Source: Liolophura sinensis
Lineage: Eukaryota; Mollusca; Polyplacophora; Chitonida; Chitonidae
Direction: 5' to 3'
Length of the DNA: 64,000 bases
Assembly (NCBI RefSeq): GCF_032854445.1
Contig: NC_088304.1
Span: forward strand, 8,195,704 to 8,259,703
The notes beneath the pieces are model-generated. The model was not told the origin of the DNA and did no database searches. It saw nothing but the letters and a program-made list of their open reading frames with translations. The translations under genes and the position numbers were made by a program. Of this stretch, positions 1 through 12,281 are shown one piece after another (positions within the stretch are counted from its first letter, which is position 1; every line of letters starts with the position of its first letter).

Positions 1-1484
1 TGCTTAGCTGCCCGTATACCGTGAAAGCCTTCATGGGTATAATAAATCTACTCTAAATCGAGTAGGGACATATGGTGGCGGTGTTGTGGGTGTGGAAAGC
101 AGGACTTAGGTTGGTGTCTTTTATTTGCATGAGACTTATTCGATAACAAAGACAATCGGCCTGGACCTATGTTGAGTACGAAATTAAAATTGTAAAGCGT
201 CGAGACACCAACAACAGTAGGCCAGTATAAAAAAAGGAGTTAAGAGTCTTTCGCAGCTCACACCTCATGTGTCCTGATGATTAACCACCACTAGGCCTCC
301 GTTACGCCTCTCTTTAATATAAAATAATATATATCTATATAATAATAATAATAGGCAGTCAGAGTAAGGATGTCTCAAGAAGCCCATTGCACTTCTCAGG
401 AACAACTTCTGAGGCGCAGGGAACTCCCCGGCGGTTAGTATTTAGTAGTAGTCGTAGAAGAACTGAGAGACAGAGTGGTGGGCATAGTATTTAACAGGTT
501 TAAACTGAGCAGTAACTTACGCATATGCTCTATTCGGTATAATAACATTAAACACCTCGTATTTTGGCACAATACCACATGTATCCCTATCGTTCCCAGA
601 AAACAGCTATCCAGTCATGCCAATTCTACCTCAGACCAATGTAGGTACGTGACACTAACAGTTAACCAGACAATCAGCTGGTAAAATCCCCGACAGAGTT
701 GTCAAAGCGGAGATTTCGTGATGTCAACATCAGCACATTTAACCCGGTATCTCATTACTAACACTTACCAGCCATTCATGCGCCACGCTCCTCTCAAACT
801 TACACCCGTAAATACATATTTTCACCCTTTCCCTTTTGAATTATCCTATCAACTGCTCCTATTTCCAGTAACACACTGTTCTTTGAACTCTGTACGTTAG
901 ATCAATCCATCATTTGCTGGGCGGGACAATCCTCCCTCCTTTACTGAAGAGCTACCCTAAAAAGGCGGCAAATTCGAAGCAAAAATAGATTTAAAAACGC
1001 GTCCGTGCATTTCAGCGTAGAGGCTGATCCTGAAAAGGGCTCTGTTTTTTCGATCACCCCCCCCCCCCCTCACGCTCAAGGTAGACTAAAACTAAGCTAT
1101 TTTTGTACATCACTTAAATTTATATCCATCATTTGTTGTTGTCAAAAAAACAAACAAAAAATTTTATGCGAAATTAAGTACCTTAGTTTAATCAATACCG
1201 GTATCTGTAATATTTAACCTACTGGTACCATAAAGCCTATAGGCCTATACTTGACTGCTTATCGGTAAATGCTTGAAGGGAGGAGCATGGACCAAATGCA
1301 TTGCTGATGTTAGTGGGTTCTTTATGAGGAATAAATACGCGTTGAAATTAACAAAAGGGCGATTAAGTATAATTTCTTGTCATGTGGACGTTAAGACAAG
1401 ATGGATCCATGAGTTTCAACTCTGAGGTTGTAAATTATGTACGGACAGCAAGCAACACACAGAAGGTCGTACATGGGCAGAGTA
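1..1484. other. Intergenic DNA, nothing recognised
   Basis: I see no coding exon, SINE or array here. The only notable composition is a run of 13 C at 1057-1069 and a short ATA/AAT microsatellite near 341-352. The short open frames (60-70 residues) have no recognisable domain and are at the length expected by chance. Confidence 0.6.
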
Positions 1485-1566
1485 CATAGCTGAGCTATAG
1501 TATCCTTTGTGTTGCATGAGGATTTCATAGCTGAGCTATAGTATCCTTTGTGTTGCATGAGGATTT
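1485..1566. repeat. Perfect 41-bp tandem duplication
   Basis: Two head-to-tail copies of a 41-bp unit (1485-1525 and 1526-1566) starting CATAGCTGAGCTATAG. They are identical, so the duplication is recent. No gene lies nearby. Confidence 0.9.
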
Positions 1567-1820
1567 CAATCAACTTCACAAGTTCTGTTTACAAAAAATA
1601 GTGTGTCAATTTGTATAATTTCACTTGTAAGTTTATACAGATGGGAATGTCCACAGTTTCTGGCGCACTGCTTCAAACACCTCTTATTCAACTCATGATA
1701 AAATTTTCAAGTTGGATATATGAACATCAACACTCAACTCTCAAAAAATTAATCTGTTCATTTTAACAGAAAGACTGTCGTCCGAATGATGCTAGAAGGC
1801 ATTCTTTTGTTACAGCAGAT

Positions 1821-2074
1821 TGTGGTTAGCGCGCTAGCGCAGCGTAATGATCCAGGAGTCTCTCCCCAATGTGGTCGCTGTGAGTTCAAGTCCAGCTCAT
1901 GAGGGCTTCCTCTTCGGCCGTACGTGAGAAGGTTTGCCTACAACCAGCGGATGGCCGTGGGTTTCCCCCGGGCACTCTCCGGTTTCCACTCACCATAATG
2001 CTGGCCGTCGTCGTATAAGTGAAATATTCTTGAGTACGACGTAAAACACCAATCAAATAAATAAATAAATAAAT
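1821..2074 (+). mobile_element. tRNA-derived SINE, family A, near full length
   Basis: The 5' end carries a tRNA-like A box (TGGTTAGCGCGCTAGCGC) and a B box (GAGTTCAAGTCC at about 1881). The middle body includes CCATAATGCTGGCCGTCG, and the 3' end (ATATTCTTGAGTACGACGTAAAACACCAATC) runs into an (AAAT)n tail at 2056-2074. The same element recurs at least eleven more times in the window. The first ~18 bases of the consensus head are missing or diverged. tRNA-headed SINEs depend on a partner LINE; none is visible here. Confidence 0.85.
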
Positions 2075-2081
2075 CATTGAA

Positions 2082-2590
2082 GACCATGCACCTAAACGAC
2101 AGAGCGTCGTCAACCATTTAGTCATTTAAAACCAAATGTCCAAGTGAGTCTGTGGCGTGGTCATCTACATTGTAAGATCACCTAAACGACAGCGTCGTCG
2201 GCCGCTTAGTTATCTCACATCACCTACACCACAAAGCGTCGTCGGCCGCTTAGTTATCTCAGATCACCTACACCACAAAGCGTCGTCGGCCGCTTAGTTA
2301 TCTCAGATCACCTACACCACAAAGCGTCGTCGGCCGTTTTGTCATTTAAGATCACCTAAACGAGAGAGCATTGTCGATTCCTTGGTCATGCAAGATCACC
2401 TAAATGACAGAGCGTCGTCAGCCGCTTAGTTATTTAAGACCACCTAAACGACAGAGCGTTGTTGACCGCCCAGTCGTCTATGACCGCCTAAACGACAAAG
2501 CGTTGTCGACCGCTGAGTTATTTAAGACCACCTAAAGAACAGAGCGTAGTCGATCGCTTTGTCATGCAAGACCATCTAAACCACTGAAGC
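2082..2590. repeat. Minisatellite, ~44-bp unit
   Basis: Eleven or so degenerate copies of a 44-bp unit containing GATCACCTAAACGACAGAGC followed by GTCGTCGGCCGCTTAGTTAT. The copies at 2221-2335 are nearly identical while the outer ones have drifted, as expected for unequal exchange centred in the array. It begins right after the SINE tail at 2074. Confidence 0.85.
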
Positions 2591-2804
2591 TTGAGTCGGA
2601 GATATAATAACACCTACGGCAAAACTGGGCACAGGGGGGCAACTCTAACCGAGCATCGATTTGCCTCCATTAAATTCAACGGAGAAAACATTAATAATGT
2701 CAGTATACATTATGTGAGAAAGCTTCCGGACAATTCGATCTTTGTGCGATTATTTCATTGTATTCATTTTTAACTGCAAAATTAGTAGGTGGCTTTATGC
2801 ACTT

Positions 2805-3115
2805 CAACGGCGACCAGGTTTATGGGTAGGGAAAACCACCACCCTTCGTTGTGACGGAGACCAGGTTTATCGGTGGGGGAAACAACCAATCTACGCTGTT
2901 ACCGCGACCAGGTTTATGGGGGAGGAAACGACCAAACTTCGTTGTGACGGCGACCAGGTTTATGGGTAGGGAAAACCACCACCCTTCGTTGTGACAGCGG
3001 CCAGGTTTATGGGTAGGGAAAACCACCACACTTCGTTGTGACGGGGACCAGGTTTATGGGTAGGGAAAACCACCACCCTTCGTTGTGACGGCTGCCATGT
3101 TTATGGGTAGTGGGA
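2805..3115. repeat. Minisatellite, ~47-bp unit (related to 45.1-46.6 kb)
   Basis: About six copies of a 47-bp unit containing CGACCAGGTTTATGGGTAGG, GAAAACCACCACCCTTCGTT and GTGACGG. The same word order (ACCTTCGTTGTGACGGC, CCAGGTTTATGGGTA, GAAAACCACCA) appears in the large array at 45060-46650, so the two are one minisatellite family at two loci 42 kb apart. Confidence 0.85.
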
Positions 3116-3186
3116 AAAAATCACTGTAGGCTTAAAATTAAAATAATCACGATATATTTATGCTAAATCTAGCTCTTTAAACTTTA

Positions 3187-3519
3187 ATGAATGAATGAAT
3201 GCTTGGGGCTTAACGTCGTACTTAATAATTTTATGATGACTTATGATGGCGAGGAGTCATTGTGTGTGTGTACATGCTGTGTTTTCTTGTGGCAGGGCGA
3301 GTCCATAACGAACACACCAGACATGACACCCATCCAGTCACATTATAGTAACACCTGGCCAACCAGTACTTTTTCCTTGCTCTAATTATATATAACCTCT
3401 CAGTGCACAGCGCCAAGCGAGGCATCAACAAGTACCATTTCTTATGACCCGACACGGATTTGATCCCGTGTTTCCCGACTTCGAGACAGACGCTCTAAGC
3501 ATTAGGCCACCGACTGAAC
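3187..3519 (-). mobile_element. tRNA-derived SINE, family B
   Basis: Read on the minus strand, the head has a tRNA-like segment with a B-box-like GGGATCAAATCC near 3455. The 3' end reads AATTATTAAGTACGACGTTAAGCCCCAAGC and ends in (ATTC)n at 3187-3200. The body matches the copy at 6227-6580 only loosely, so this is a diverged member. Confidence 0.7.
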
Positions 3520-3721
3520 TTTACTTTAACTTGAATAAATGGCTCAGGTAATGCAAATGAGTTACAACCAAATATTAACCGCAATGTCTCCTATAATGTC
3601 ACATAATTGATGTCTTTCACCCTTGAGGCAATATATTCCCGTATCTCCTCTTCCCACTGGGACGAGTAATCTTGGAATTTACAATATATAACATCGGAAG
3701 TAGTAATCTCTTAAGTGTAGA

Positions 3722-3898
3722 TCTCTGGTCGTACGTGGAAAGGTCTTACAGCAACCTACGGATGGTCGTTGGTTTTCCTCGTGCTTTGTCTGTTTTCCTC
3801 CCACCATAATGCTGGCGGCTGCCGTATATGTGAAATAGTCTTGGATATAGCGTAAAACACCAATCATATAAATAAATAAATAAATAAATAAATAAAAC
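3722..3898 (+). mobile_element. SINE family A, 5'-truncated
   Basis: Contains the family A body (CGTACGTGGAAAGGTCTTACAGC, CCTCCCACCATAATGCTGGCGG) and the 3' end TAAAACACCAATCA followed by seven AAAT repeats. The tRNA-like head is absent, as in typical 5'-truncated retroposition. Confidence 0.85.
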
Positions 3899-3959
3899 TT
3901 AATCGTAGAATTTTCCAGGTCAAGTAAGTCAGTGAGCTCTCTATTAACCGAACCAGCCA

Positions 3960-6226
3960 TAGGCTGTTAGGTTACTTCATTTTTACAGACATCAACAAAG
4001 CGGTGGAGGGGATAGGGTATTTTAATTGCCGACTAAGTGTAAAGTAGGCCTTAGCTAAGTGCACATCATATCTCTACAACATATGCTGTCGAGGTAGTTA
4101 AGGGCTTGCTTGGCTAAGTGAGCTTCATGTAACCGGGCCCTTATCCTCAGGGTTATGGAGGAAGAGATCCCGTCCTGGGAGAACCACAGCACTTCTGTAT
4201 GTACAACACCAGCTCGATTTCATTTTTTACAATTTTTTTTCAACCTAGTAAACTCTATGACGGCTTTTTTTAACGTATTGAGACCAATGACGACACCAGG
4301 TTTTTGATACTTAACCCACACAAACTTCTAGATTTCGTCATTAAAAACGCATACACATATAATATTAATTCTAATACAACGTTCGCCTAATGACCCTGAA
4401 ACGAACTATTTCAAGCAAAGCATATGCATGTAAAATCACTAATATTCTATTGGTCACTACAGACCACCATAAAATCTTGTGAAAACGGTTTTATTCCGCT
4501 AGAAAAATTCTGAAATGGATATATTTCATATGATATAGACCTCATTTTAGTGTGTCCTTTACCGTTTATGACCTCCCGGGATTTGTGACAGAGTTGTAAC
4601 TTTTCTGTGTAATGCAAGCTTTAGTATTACAATCATAAATGCTATAGATTTATCCCGAAGGACTATCTATAGAAGAACCTTTCATGAACTTATTTCTTCA
4701 TTTCCTCGTCAATGGAGATACTAAGCCATGTTCTGTATGCCTACCTTACGTAAAGCCTGTCTTACATAAATGTCGATCTTAGTTATACTCAGTCCATGGT
4801 CTAGATATGTCAACCGGTTCAAATTTCCAACTCGTAGTGGGTGAATAATGAAAAAGCACCATATCAACATCAGAAACATAAATACTCATAAACCTAAGAG
4901 TTAAAAGGAATTGGTTACATCTATGTCGCAGATCGCAAGACCGATCTCTAGCTACTAAGAGTATTATACTCACTGTGGGATAAGCACTACTTAGAATGAA
5001 GGCATTTGATGTACCATACTTGGGTCATTAGTTTTTAAATCAATAACTTGTGACGTAGATTCAAATCATCACGTTTTAAACAAGATCTATCAGACGCTAA
5101 AACGCCATGTATCTGCAAGACTCAGCTGTGGACAGCTTCTCGTTGCATAAATCCGTCGTAAGTTCTTACTTGATACATTTTCATAGATCTTCGGTCATTT
5201 GTGTTGAACGCTGTTTTGAAAACTGGTCTTGGGATTTTTGTCTCACAGCATCCATTCGTGTTAACGATTCGAACACGAATGTCTGTTTCGCATTGTGGCC
5301 TATTAGTGCGATTTCTTAAACATTTTCTGATGATTTACCCCGCTTCAATGTTTTTTTTTTTAAAACATTATTATGAACGAAGAATTTAAAGTCTGTGGAA
5401 AAGAAAATGCATGCAAATACAAAAATATTGACAAAATTGATAAATTCAGCTATAAACGAAAAAAAGTTTTCTCCGTCAGTGTAAATGTTTTTTCACCGGT
5501 AGGAAATTTCTCTGTGGGATAAAATTTCCACCGCAGAGAAAACCTTTCCACGACGAAGAAAACGTTTCCACCGCGGAAAAACGTTAAAAACCGCGCTTCT
5601 CGCTGCTTTTCCAAATTCTTAGTTGAATTTATCCCTTTTTTGTAAAACGCTTTTGTTTCTGAGTTAATTTCCTTTTGTACATACTTCAAATTCCTTGTGC
5701 ACAATGATACGTTTCATTAGAAAGTCAGCTGAATTATTGTCAATTAGTAGAAAATGTTAGTTTTGACTGCTGGATAATAGTTTTTATATCCTGCAATTCT
5801 GTCATCAGTACAAAACCGTAAATGATAGTTTCCACAAGCTCCACCCCTGTTCCACTTTCAATCCCTCCCTCAACACGGACTCGGTGGAATAGGCGTGACA
5901 CTGCCTGGTCCCTTGGTTATAGTTAAACAGCTGACAGTTAGAGCCGGGTTCCTGACATCGTCTTGCGCAACCGGTCGCCGTGAACGCCTTTATTGTCCAT
6001 TCAGGTGTAGCCTTTAGTCGAAGTCCTTTTTGATCAGTCAGTTGAATGACTTGAGTGACTAAAATTTAGAGCGAACGTGTATGATTGGTTGAAGGAAAAC
6101 TGAAAACAAAAACTGCTTTCAATCGCTTTTTAAACATATTATCGGTGAAATATAACTTGATAAACATTTTGGGGCTCACAAATTGTAGGGAAAGGTAAAA
6201 CAGAGATATCTGTTATGATTTTTATT
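3960..6226. other. Intergenic DNA, nothing firmly recognised
   Basis: No exon with a recognisable domain and no array. A short run at 5515-5585 (minus) repeats GGTGGAAA/TTTCCACCGC words a few times but is too degenerate to define a unit. AT-rich throughout. Confidence 0.5.
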
Positions 6227-6580
6227 GAGTGCTTGGGGTTTAACGTCGTACTCAACAATTTTTCAGTCATATGACGACGAAGGAATCATTAGAGCGCATG
6301 TACGTGTAATGTGCCTCCTTGTTGCAGGACGGATTTCCACCGCTCTTTTATTTAGTGCTGCTTCACTGAGACGATTTACCGAAGGCAAGTAAGCCGCCCC
6401 ACCCGAGCCATTATACTGATACGGGTCAACCAGTCGTTGCACTATCCCCTTGATGCTGAACGCCAAGCGAGGAAGTTACAACTTCTTCTTTTAAAGCCTT
6501 AGGTGTGACTCGATCAAGGATTGATCCTGATTCTACCGGTCCCGAAGCGGACGCTCTACCAACTGTGCTATCCGGGCCGG
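6227..6580 (-). mobile_element. tRNA-derived SINE, family B, full length
   Basis: Minus-strand element. The tRNA-like head at 6580-6500 reads GGCCCGGATAGCACAGTTGG, with a B-box-like segment near 6520. The body includes CCTAAGGCTTTAAAAGAAGA and ATGGCTCGGGTGGGGCGGC. The 3' end reads CGTCGTCATATGACTGAAAA then ATTGTTGAGTACGACGTTAAACCCCAAGCACTCA. It is the best reference copy of family B in the window. Confidence 0.85.
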
Positions 6581-6896
6581 TGGTTTTTATTGAAGAAATT
6601 TTGCAGAATGTACTGTTCACATACACCGTTTTTATTAGATTATGTTTGATTCGGATTTTATTCTTATTGCGTGTTGTGTGCGTCGAACATTCCCTCGGTT
6701 ATAGAGAACAGAGAATGTCTGTAGCGTTGACCAGAGAAAACATATTGTTGTACAGCAGTTAACATTCTCGTAATACCTGTTTTTCGTCGGGTATCCCTGG
6801 GCTTCGCGGGTTTTGGTCTAACTGGTGCCACCGTGAATTCTAGAAAAATGATACAGTTGCACAATGTCCAGGCAAGGCCACAATTCAGTAATATAC

Positions 6897-7735
6897 ATAC
6901 ACACGAGCAAACTGCAAAGGTCGTTGACAACACAGGATACGCACACGCAACTGCACAGGTCGTTGACAGCATGGATACACACGCGCAATCAGCAAAGGTC
7001 GGTCGCAACAAGGGATACACACACGCAATCTGCAAAGGTCGGTCGCAACAAGGGACACACACACGCAATCTGCAAAGATCCGTCACAACAAGCGAAATGT
7101 TTGCAAACGGTCGTTGTTATTTGTTTGTTTACTTGTAAATGAATCGGATTGTCAATGATGACAGGTCTTACATTGGATAACATAACAGCTTGACATCAGG
7201 TTCAACGTCTAAGTCGGACATCCCCAAAATGCATGTGTATAATTAGCACATTGATACAATAGATACTCACACGCAGTTGACATAGGTCGGTGGCAACAAA
7301 GGAGACATACACGTAATTTGCAAAGATCCGTTACAACAAGCGATACACACACGAAATATGTAAAAATCCGTCACAACAAGCGATACACATGCGGAATATC
7401 CAAATATCTGTCACAACAAGAGATACACAAACGAAATGTGCAAAAGTCTGTTACAACAAGAGACACACATGCGGAATGTGCAAAGGTCTGTCACAATAAG
7501 TGATACACACACGGAATCTGCAAAGGCCTGTTACAACTAACGACACACGAATGTAATGTGCAAGATCTGTCACAACAAGCGATACACACGCGGAATAAGC
7601 GAAGGTCTGTCACAACAAACGATACGCACACGAAATATGCGAAGATCTGTCACAACTAGCGATACACACGCGAAATATGCAAGGTCTGTCACAACAAGGG
7701 ACATACCCAATTTACAAAGGTAGTCACAACAAAGT
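6897..7735. repeat. Minisatellite, ~40-bp unit, in two blocks
   Basis: Blocks at 6897-7100 and 7262-7735 share a 40-bp unit: GATACACACACGCAATCTGC, AAAGGTCGGTCGCAACAAG and variants. The 160 bp between them is unrelated. Open frames on both strands (up to 140 residues) come only from the period and are not genes. Confidence 0.85.
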
Positions 7736-7939
7736 ATACAAATTTTGTTCTGGATTTTTTTGTATATATCAAATAGCCTCTCCGTATCGAGTATTTATCG
7801 CAGACATGATTAATCCAAAATGCAACGATCTCTAGAGCCTTGAAAGAGAGAGGCTCCCTCACAAAGAGTAGTTGTTCCCGTCTCAGCCATTAATTAGAAA
7901 ACAAGTGACCATGCTCAGATAACGACGGTTCCAGACCAG

Positions 7940-8460
7940 TCACGTCTAAGAACAAGCCATGGTGTTAGGGCGTTTCATTGGTTACTACAAGCTGAGGTAA
8001 ATTGACAAAATGCCATATTTCACCGGTTACCTGTAACCATTTTCCAACTATCACACTGTCGTTGCTTCTCTGGTTTTTCTTTGTTAATTATATTGCATTC
8101 CTGCATAAACCAGAATTCTGCTGGTGGACTAAAAATCCCCGAGACCTGGTTCCTTCGCACTGTTTTAATGCAATTGGATGGTAAATGTAATGACAACATA
8201 GCATTTTAAGTAATAAATTCTAATAAATTATAATTAACATCACGGCATTTTTTGCCTAATTCTGCTTATGCCATGGTGCTAATTGGCGTGTATTTGGCTA
8301 CAATTTATGAGTTACATGAACAGTTACAATAAAAAGCTGAGATAAACTGACAAGAGGTCACATTTGACCGGATACGTGAGACCATTTCCAACTATCACAC
8401 CGTCGTTGCTGCTCTGGATTTTCTCTCTATGCTGTACGTCTTTATTATATTCTCTAAGGA
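7940..8460 (+). repeat. Unclassified dispersed repeat 'C', two copies
   Basis: Two copies (about 7956-8060 and 8271-8460) share CCATGGTG, then TGAGGTAAATTGACAA or a variant, then TTTCACCGGTTACGTG, then CCAACTATCACACTGTCGTTGC. Other copies lie at 43887-44030 and 47295-47470 (plus), and at 25655-25745 and 27170-27265 (minus). No coding, terminal repeats or tail are evident; it could be a non-autonomous element or an old satellite remnant. Confidence 0.65.
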
Positions 8461-9213
8461 AAGCAACAGCTGGGCTAATGTCCCATGTCATTCAGAGCAC
8501 CAGGACTCTCTTTTTTGGCAAAGTGACGCGGGGTCATCATTTGACTTGCTGTGAATGTACTCACCGGAAGTTGAGACGGTCGTCTGTTCATTCACTGGGA
8601 TGGCATCTAATCAGGGGAGAACACAAAAAAAAACTTTAAAACAAGACAAACATTTGGTATTATCCGATCTATGCGCCATATCATACATCAGTACACCCGT
8701 TCTCAATCAAAAAAATGAAGATGCAAGAGACAGTGCCTTGAAGAAAAGTGGACGCTCAGGGCCATAGATTCTAAAAGTCAATGAAAAAGAGTATTTGCTC
8801 AAACAGAAACAGGTTTAAGCTCCTTTTATGACAGGAATTTTTTTGTTTACTATTCGCCCTGTATTAAATGCAATTAGATCTCAATTCCAAAGGCTAAAAT
8901 ATTACCCAAAGTCCATAGCACAAGAATGGATATCTCGGTCGTTCCGTAGTCCTAAATACCGAAACTTTATTCATATGTTTAAGACTGTTGTTCGAGTTGT
9001 AAAGTTAAAAAAAAATTAGGACGCATGCGCTTTACGGAGTATGTTAGGCATAATGGTCAAGTGAATTTAAACACTCGCAAGGAAGACAGCACAAGCCACA
9101 GGATATAACAGTTTCACTAGGTGTGATATTTGAATACCCTACGGAAGGCCGTTTGGTGGATGCCTGGTAATATCCTTAGCGCTGAAATTAAACCCTTTGC
9201 CAGAACGGTCCTG

Positions 9214-9382
9214 GGGCCGATTCCACAAAGCCATTTTTGACTTAAATCAAAATTGAAAACCTCCTCACAATGTTGACTTTTTGGAAGTGGACAAAATTCT
9301 AATTTCCGAAGCCCAAAACTAAGCTTTAACAGGGAACTTCAAATTTTGACTTAAGTCAGAAATGGTTTTGTAGAATCGGCCC
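9214..9382. mobile_element. Palindromic MITE-like element, 169 bp
   Basis: The left end GGGCCGATTCCACAAAGCCA and right end (reverse complement GGGCCGATTCTACAAAACCA) are inverted repeats of about 43 bp, continuing through TTTTTGACTTAAATCAAAA. About 85 bp of unrelated sequence lies between. It has no coding capacity. This is the structure of a non-autonomous DNA transposon; a target duplication is not obvious. Confidence 0.8.
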
Positions 9383-9384
9383 TT

Positions 9385-9882
9385 GGGTATATAAGCGCGT
9401 ATGTTCAGCGCGTCTGATGTGATGACTGCACCACTGCAACCTTGCTTGACGATGTTGAGACGTCAACGGCGGACGTATGGCAGGATGATGTGCGCGCAAA
9501 ACAGTCTACTGGAAACGATTTCTAACAATTTGTGGGTTTTTACGGCAGTTTTACGTCTGTTTCTGAGGTGTGTCAAACGAATCCACCGATCTTGCAGAGG
9601 TGACAATGCATCCACCTCGCGACCACCTGTTTCGTGAATCCTGCGGCAAGCATATCAACCGCCTAATTACGTTCGTTTAACGTCAGTCTCGGCATGGCTT
9701 CTTCAGGCTTTTAAGCCTAAATGGGTGAACGTTTGCAATGGCTTAAGTGTGACTATCTAATGACACATAAAACTGGCAACTCAGAGCATGCAGCGCTGGG
9801 GCCGTTAATCCGTGGATGGATAGTTAAATGTCCCCTGAATCCCTTCTGATCATTTAAAATGTCGCGAACGGGACAAAAAATG

Positions 9883-9913
<31 letters not shown>

Positions 9914-11332
9914 GAAAACGGTAGAATTTAATGAAAAAACATCAGAAAATCTACCCCACTACAATCGAACCACCGTTGACTCTGTGACGCTACGGCGGTA
10001 CATGACCTGCAAACGTGTGAGACTTCCGTATTTGTACAATACAAAGCACAGGAGACAGTCCCTATACTTTTACAACTAATTTCGATATTATTTTATATTT
10101 ATGTGTGGCTTATGACCGTAGCAGCACAACACAGGAAAGTGTGAACTTACACCCATGGCCTAAAAATACACAGAGAAAATATGGAAAACACCTTTCGAAT
10201 ACGTAGGATTTACTGATTCAGTCAGGCCTCGCTAATGCAAACAACTGCCGAAGGACGACACGTATCCCAAAATACAGCCAAACGAAGCAGAAAAGAAATT
10301 TCAGAATTTCACTACCGGTGTGCCGTCTTGCTGTGGCACCAGCTTTAGGGAACCGCTAGACTACAATGGTCACGAGGCCGTGGACGTGCGTCCCCACTGC
10401 ATGCCATACCTCGAAGCAGGTAGACCTTAAAAACCGGAACCTATGCAAAATTTAATTATCGTTTCTATGAGTTACCAGTCGCTGTTTCCATTCAAGCGTT
10501 ATTTATTTTACCGGTGATATGTTTCTAAAACAAAATAGATTAGCTCGATTTCTACTTTCACCTGTGTTGAGCGTACGACTGTTCTGGTCACTGCAACCTG
10601 AAACTAATATATTGTATTATATTTCGGGCTATTTTCTCTGCTGCACGGCAATCATCAGCCGTCATTTTACCCGGCAAGTGTCGACACCGAGTGTCATCCG
10701 AGTGCGTTATTGATCTTGGAATAACAGTCTGGAGTAGTTTCTGAAGCATTTGAGTGTCTTGTCATGATCAAAAGATGTAACTGGGGTACCTAGGGGTAAC
10801 TCGAACAGCCCGTACCCTGACACATTTAAAGGAGGAATTTCTTTTACACTGTACCCGAAATCGAAACCGAAAATAAACCTAGAGGGTTGTATGCTCTGAA
10901 TAAAGCACTGCGATCGATTCCCCAGTCAACTCACCATCGACATTCTTCAGACTAGAGCCGAATAAATCATCTGTTTATACCAAGGCAAAGAAAGCTATAA
11001 CCATTAAGATGTCAAATCCAAACATAGTTATACATATATACTTACCAACGTTTTCCTAGTCACCATATGATTGAAAAAAATGTTAGCACAATATACATAC
11101 TTGTACAGGCTACCCTGAAATGTGCGGTTTGAAGAGACTTATACAGAAATCTGATAGTATGTCAAACAAAAGTGCTTTTATCAGGATATATTCTCTCTAT
11201 GTACAATTCTTGCCTGGTAAAGGTAACAAAAAGAAGCTCCTGTTACTAACAGTTGTCCTTGTACCTGTTACTGCTGATAACGAGACAGACAATATTTATC
11301 ACATACTGTTTTTTAGAAAATGTTTTTCATGA
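9385..11332. other. Intergenic DNA with an AAT microsatellite
   Basis: Ten or so ATA/AAT repeats at 9881-9910. No recognisable exon, SINE or array otherwise. The open frames (64-78 residues) carry no domain I can name. Confidence 0.5.
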
Positions 11333-11519
11333 CATTCAAGTCCAGCTCATGTTGGCTTCCTCTCCGGCGATGCGTGGGAAGGTCTGTCCGCAACCTGCAG
11401 GGTTTCCGCCGAGCTCTGCATGCCCGGTTTCCTCCCACCATAATGCTGGCCGCCGTCGTATAAGTGAAATATTCTTGAGGGCAGCGTTAAATACCAATCA
11501 AGTAAATAAATAAATAAAT
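11333..11519 (+). mobile_element. SINE family A, 5'-truncated
   Basis: Starts inside the B box (AAGTCCAGCTCATGTTGGC) and runs to AAATATTCTTGAGGGCAGCG, TAAATACCAATCAAGTAAAT and an (AAAT)n tail. Clear family A body with a few substitutions. Confidence 0.85.
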
Positions 11520-12281
11520 TAGAATCTTTTCCATTCCCCTGGCATAATCATTTTCTCGCCACGGCACAGCTCTAACACTGCACATTCATTCATTCGTTCA
11601 AGATATACTTTTATACGATGACGGTTAGTTTTATGGTTGAAGGAAACCGGAGTGTCTAAGGCAAATCTCCTACCATTGGCAACTTCCTCACGAACTTTCT
11701 ACGCGTGACGTACAGATATGCACACCACGCTGGAAGAAGACAAGCCATCTGCAATGAACGTTAAACTCGGCATACAGGAGAGCTTAAAACGCGACTCAAC
11801 TCAACTCAACTGCTTGATCGTATGAAGTTGGCCCCAGTCGCTGACTGACCGGCATACACGACGTATAAAATGGCCAGACGGGGCGTCATTTACCGCTTAG
11901 TGTCCCCAGGGCCCAACATGTAATGAGAACGCTATTCCGGACAAGTGACCGTGTGCATATTTAAATACACAAAGAACTTAATTAAGCAACCCCCACCCCC
12001 GCCGGTTTTCACTTTGGCGATTTTGTAAACATGAGATCAATGTTCTTCGATATCAAGCTAGTGTAAAATGTGATTGGTTGTGAACTGTGTGAGCCTTTCG
12101 CTTATGAAAACAAGAAAGTAATCGGAACCGATGTGTACTGATGATAACACACATGCATTTCTATCATCACTTGTTTTGGTGTGGGACATTGGTTTTACAA
12201 GCACGGTTCTGGGGTGAGCAGTGTTGAATCAGTGGTTGAAATCACTCAATAAAAACGTCATTTGGTAATTTCAATATCATT

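Noticed and set aside
2082-3115. CRISPR-like direct repeats
   Set aside because: Units are contiguous without unique spacers of constant length and the DNA is eukaryotic; these are minisatellites.
6500-6580. tRNA gene
   Set aside because: The A- and B-box-like segments belong to the head of a SINE; the cloverleaf is not intact and the element continues into SINE body sequence. The same applies to the heads at 1821, 30091 and 38560.
8364-8767. Overlapping 91- and 70-residue plus-strand frames
   Set aside because: The first begins inside dispersed repeat C; neither has a domain or exon boundaries.
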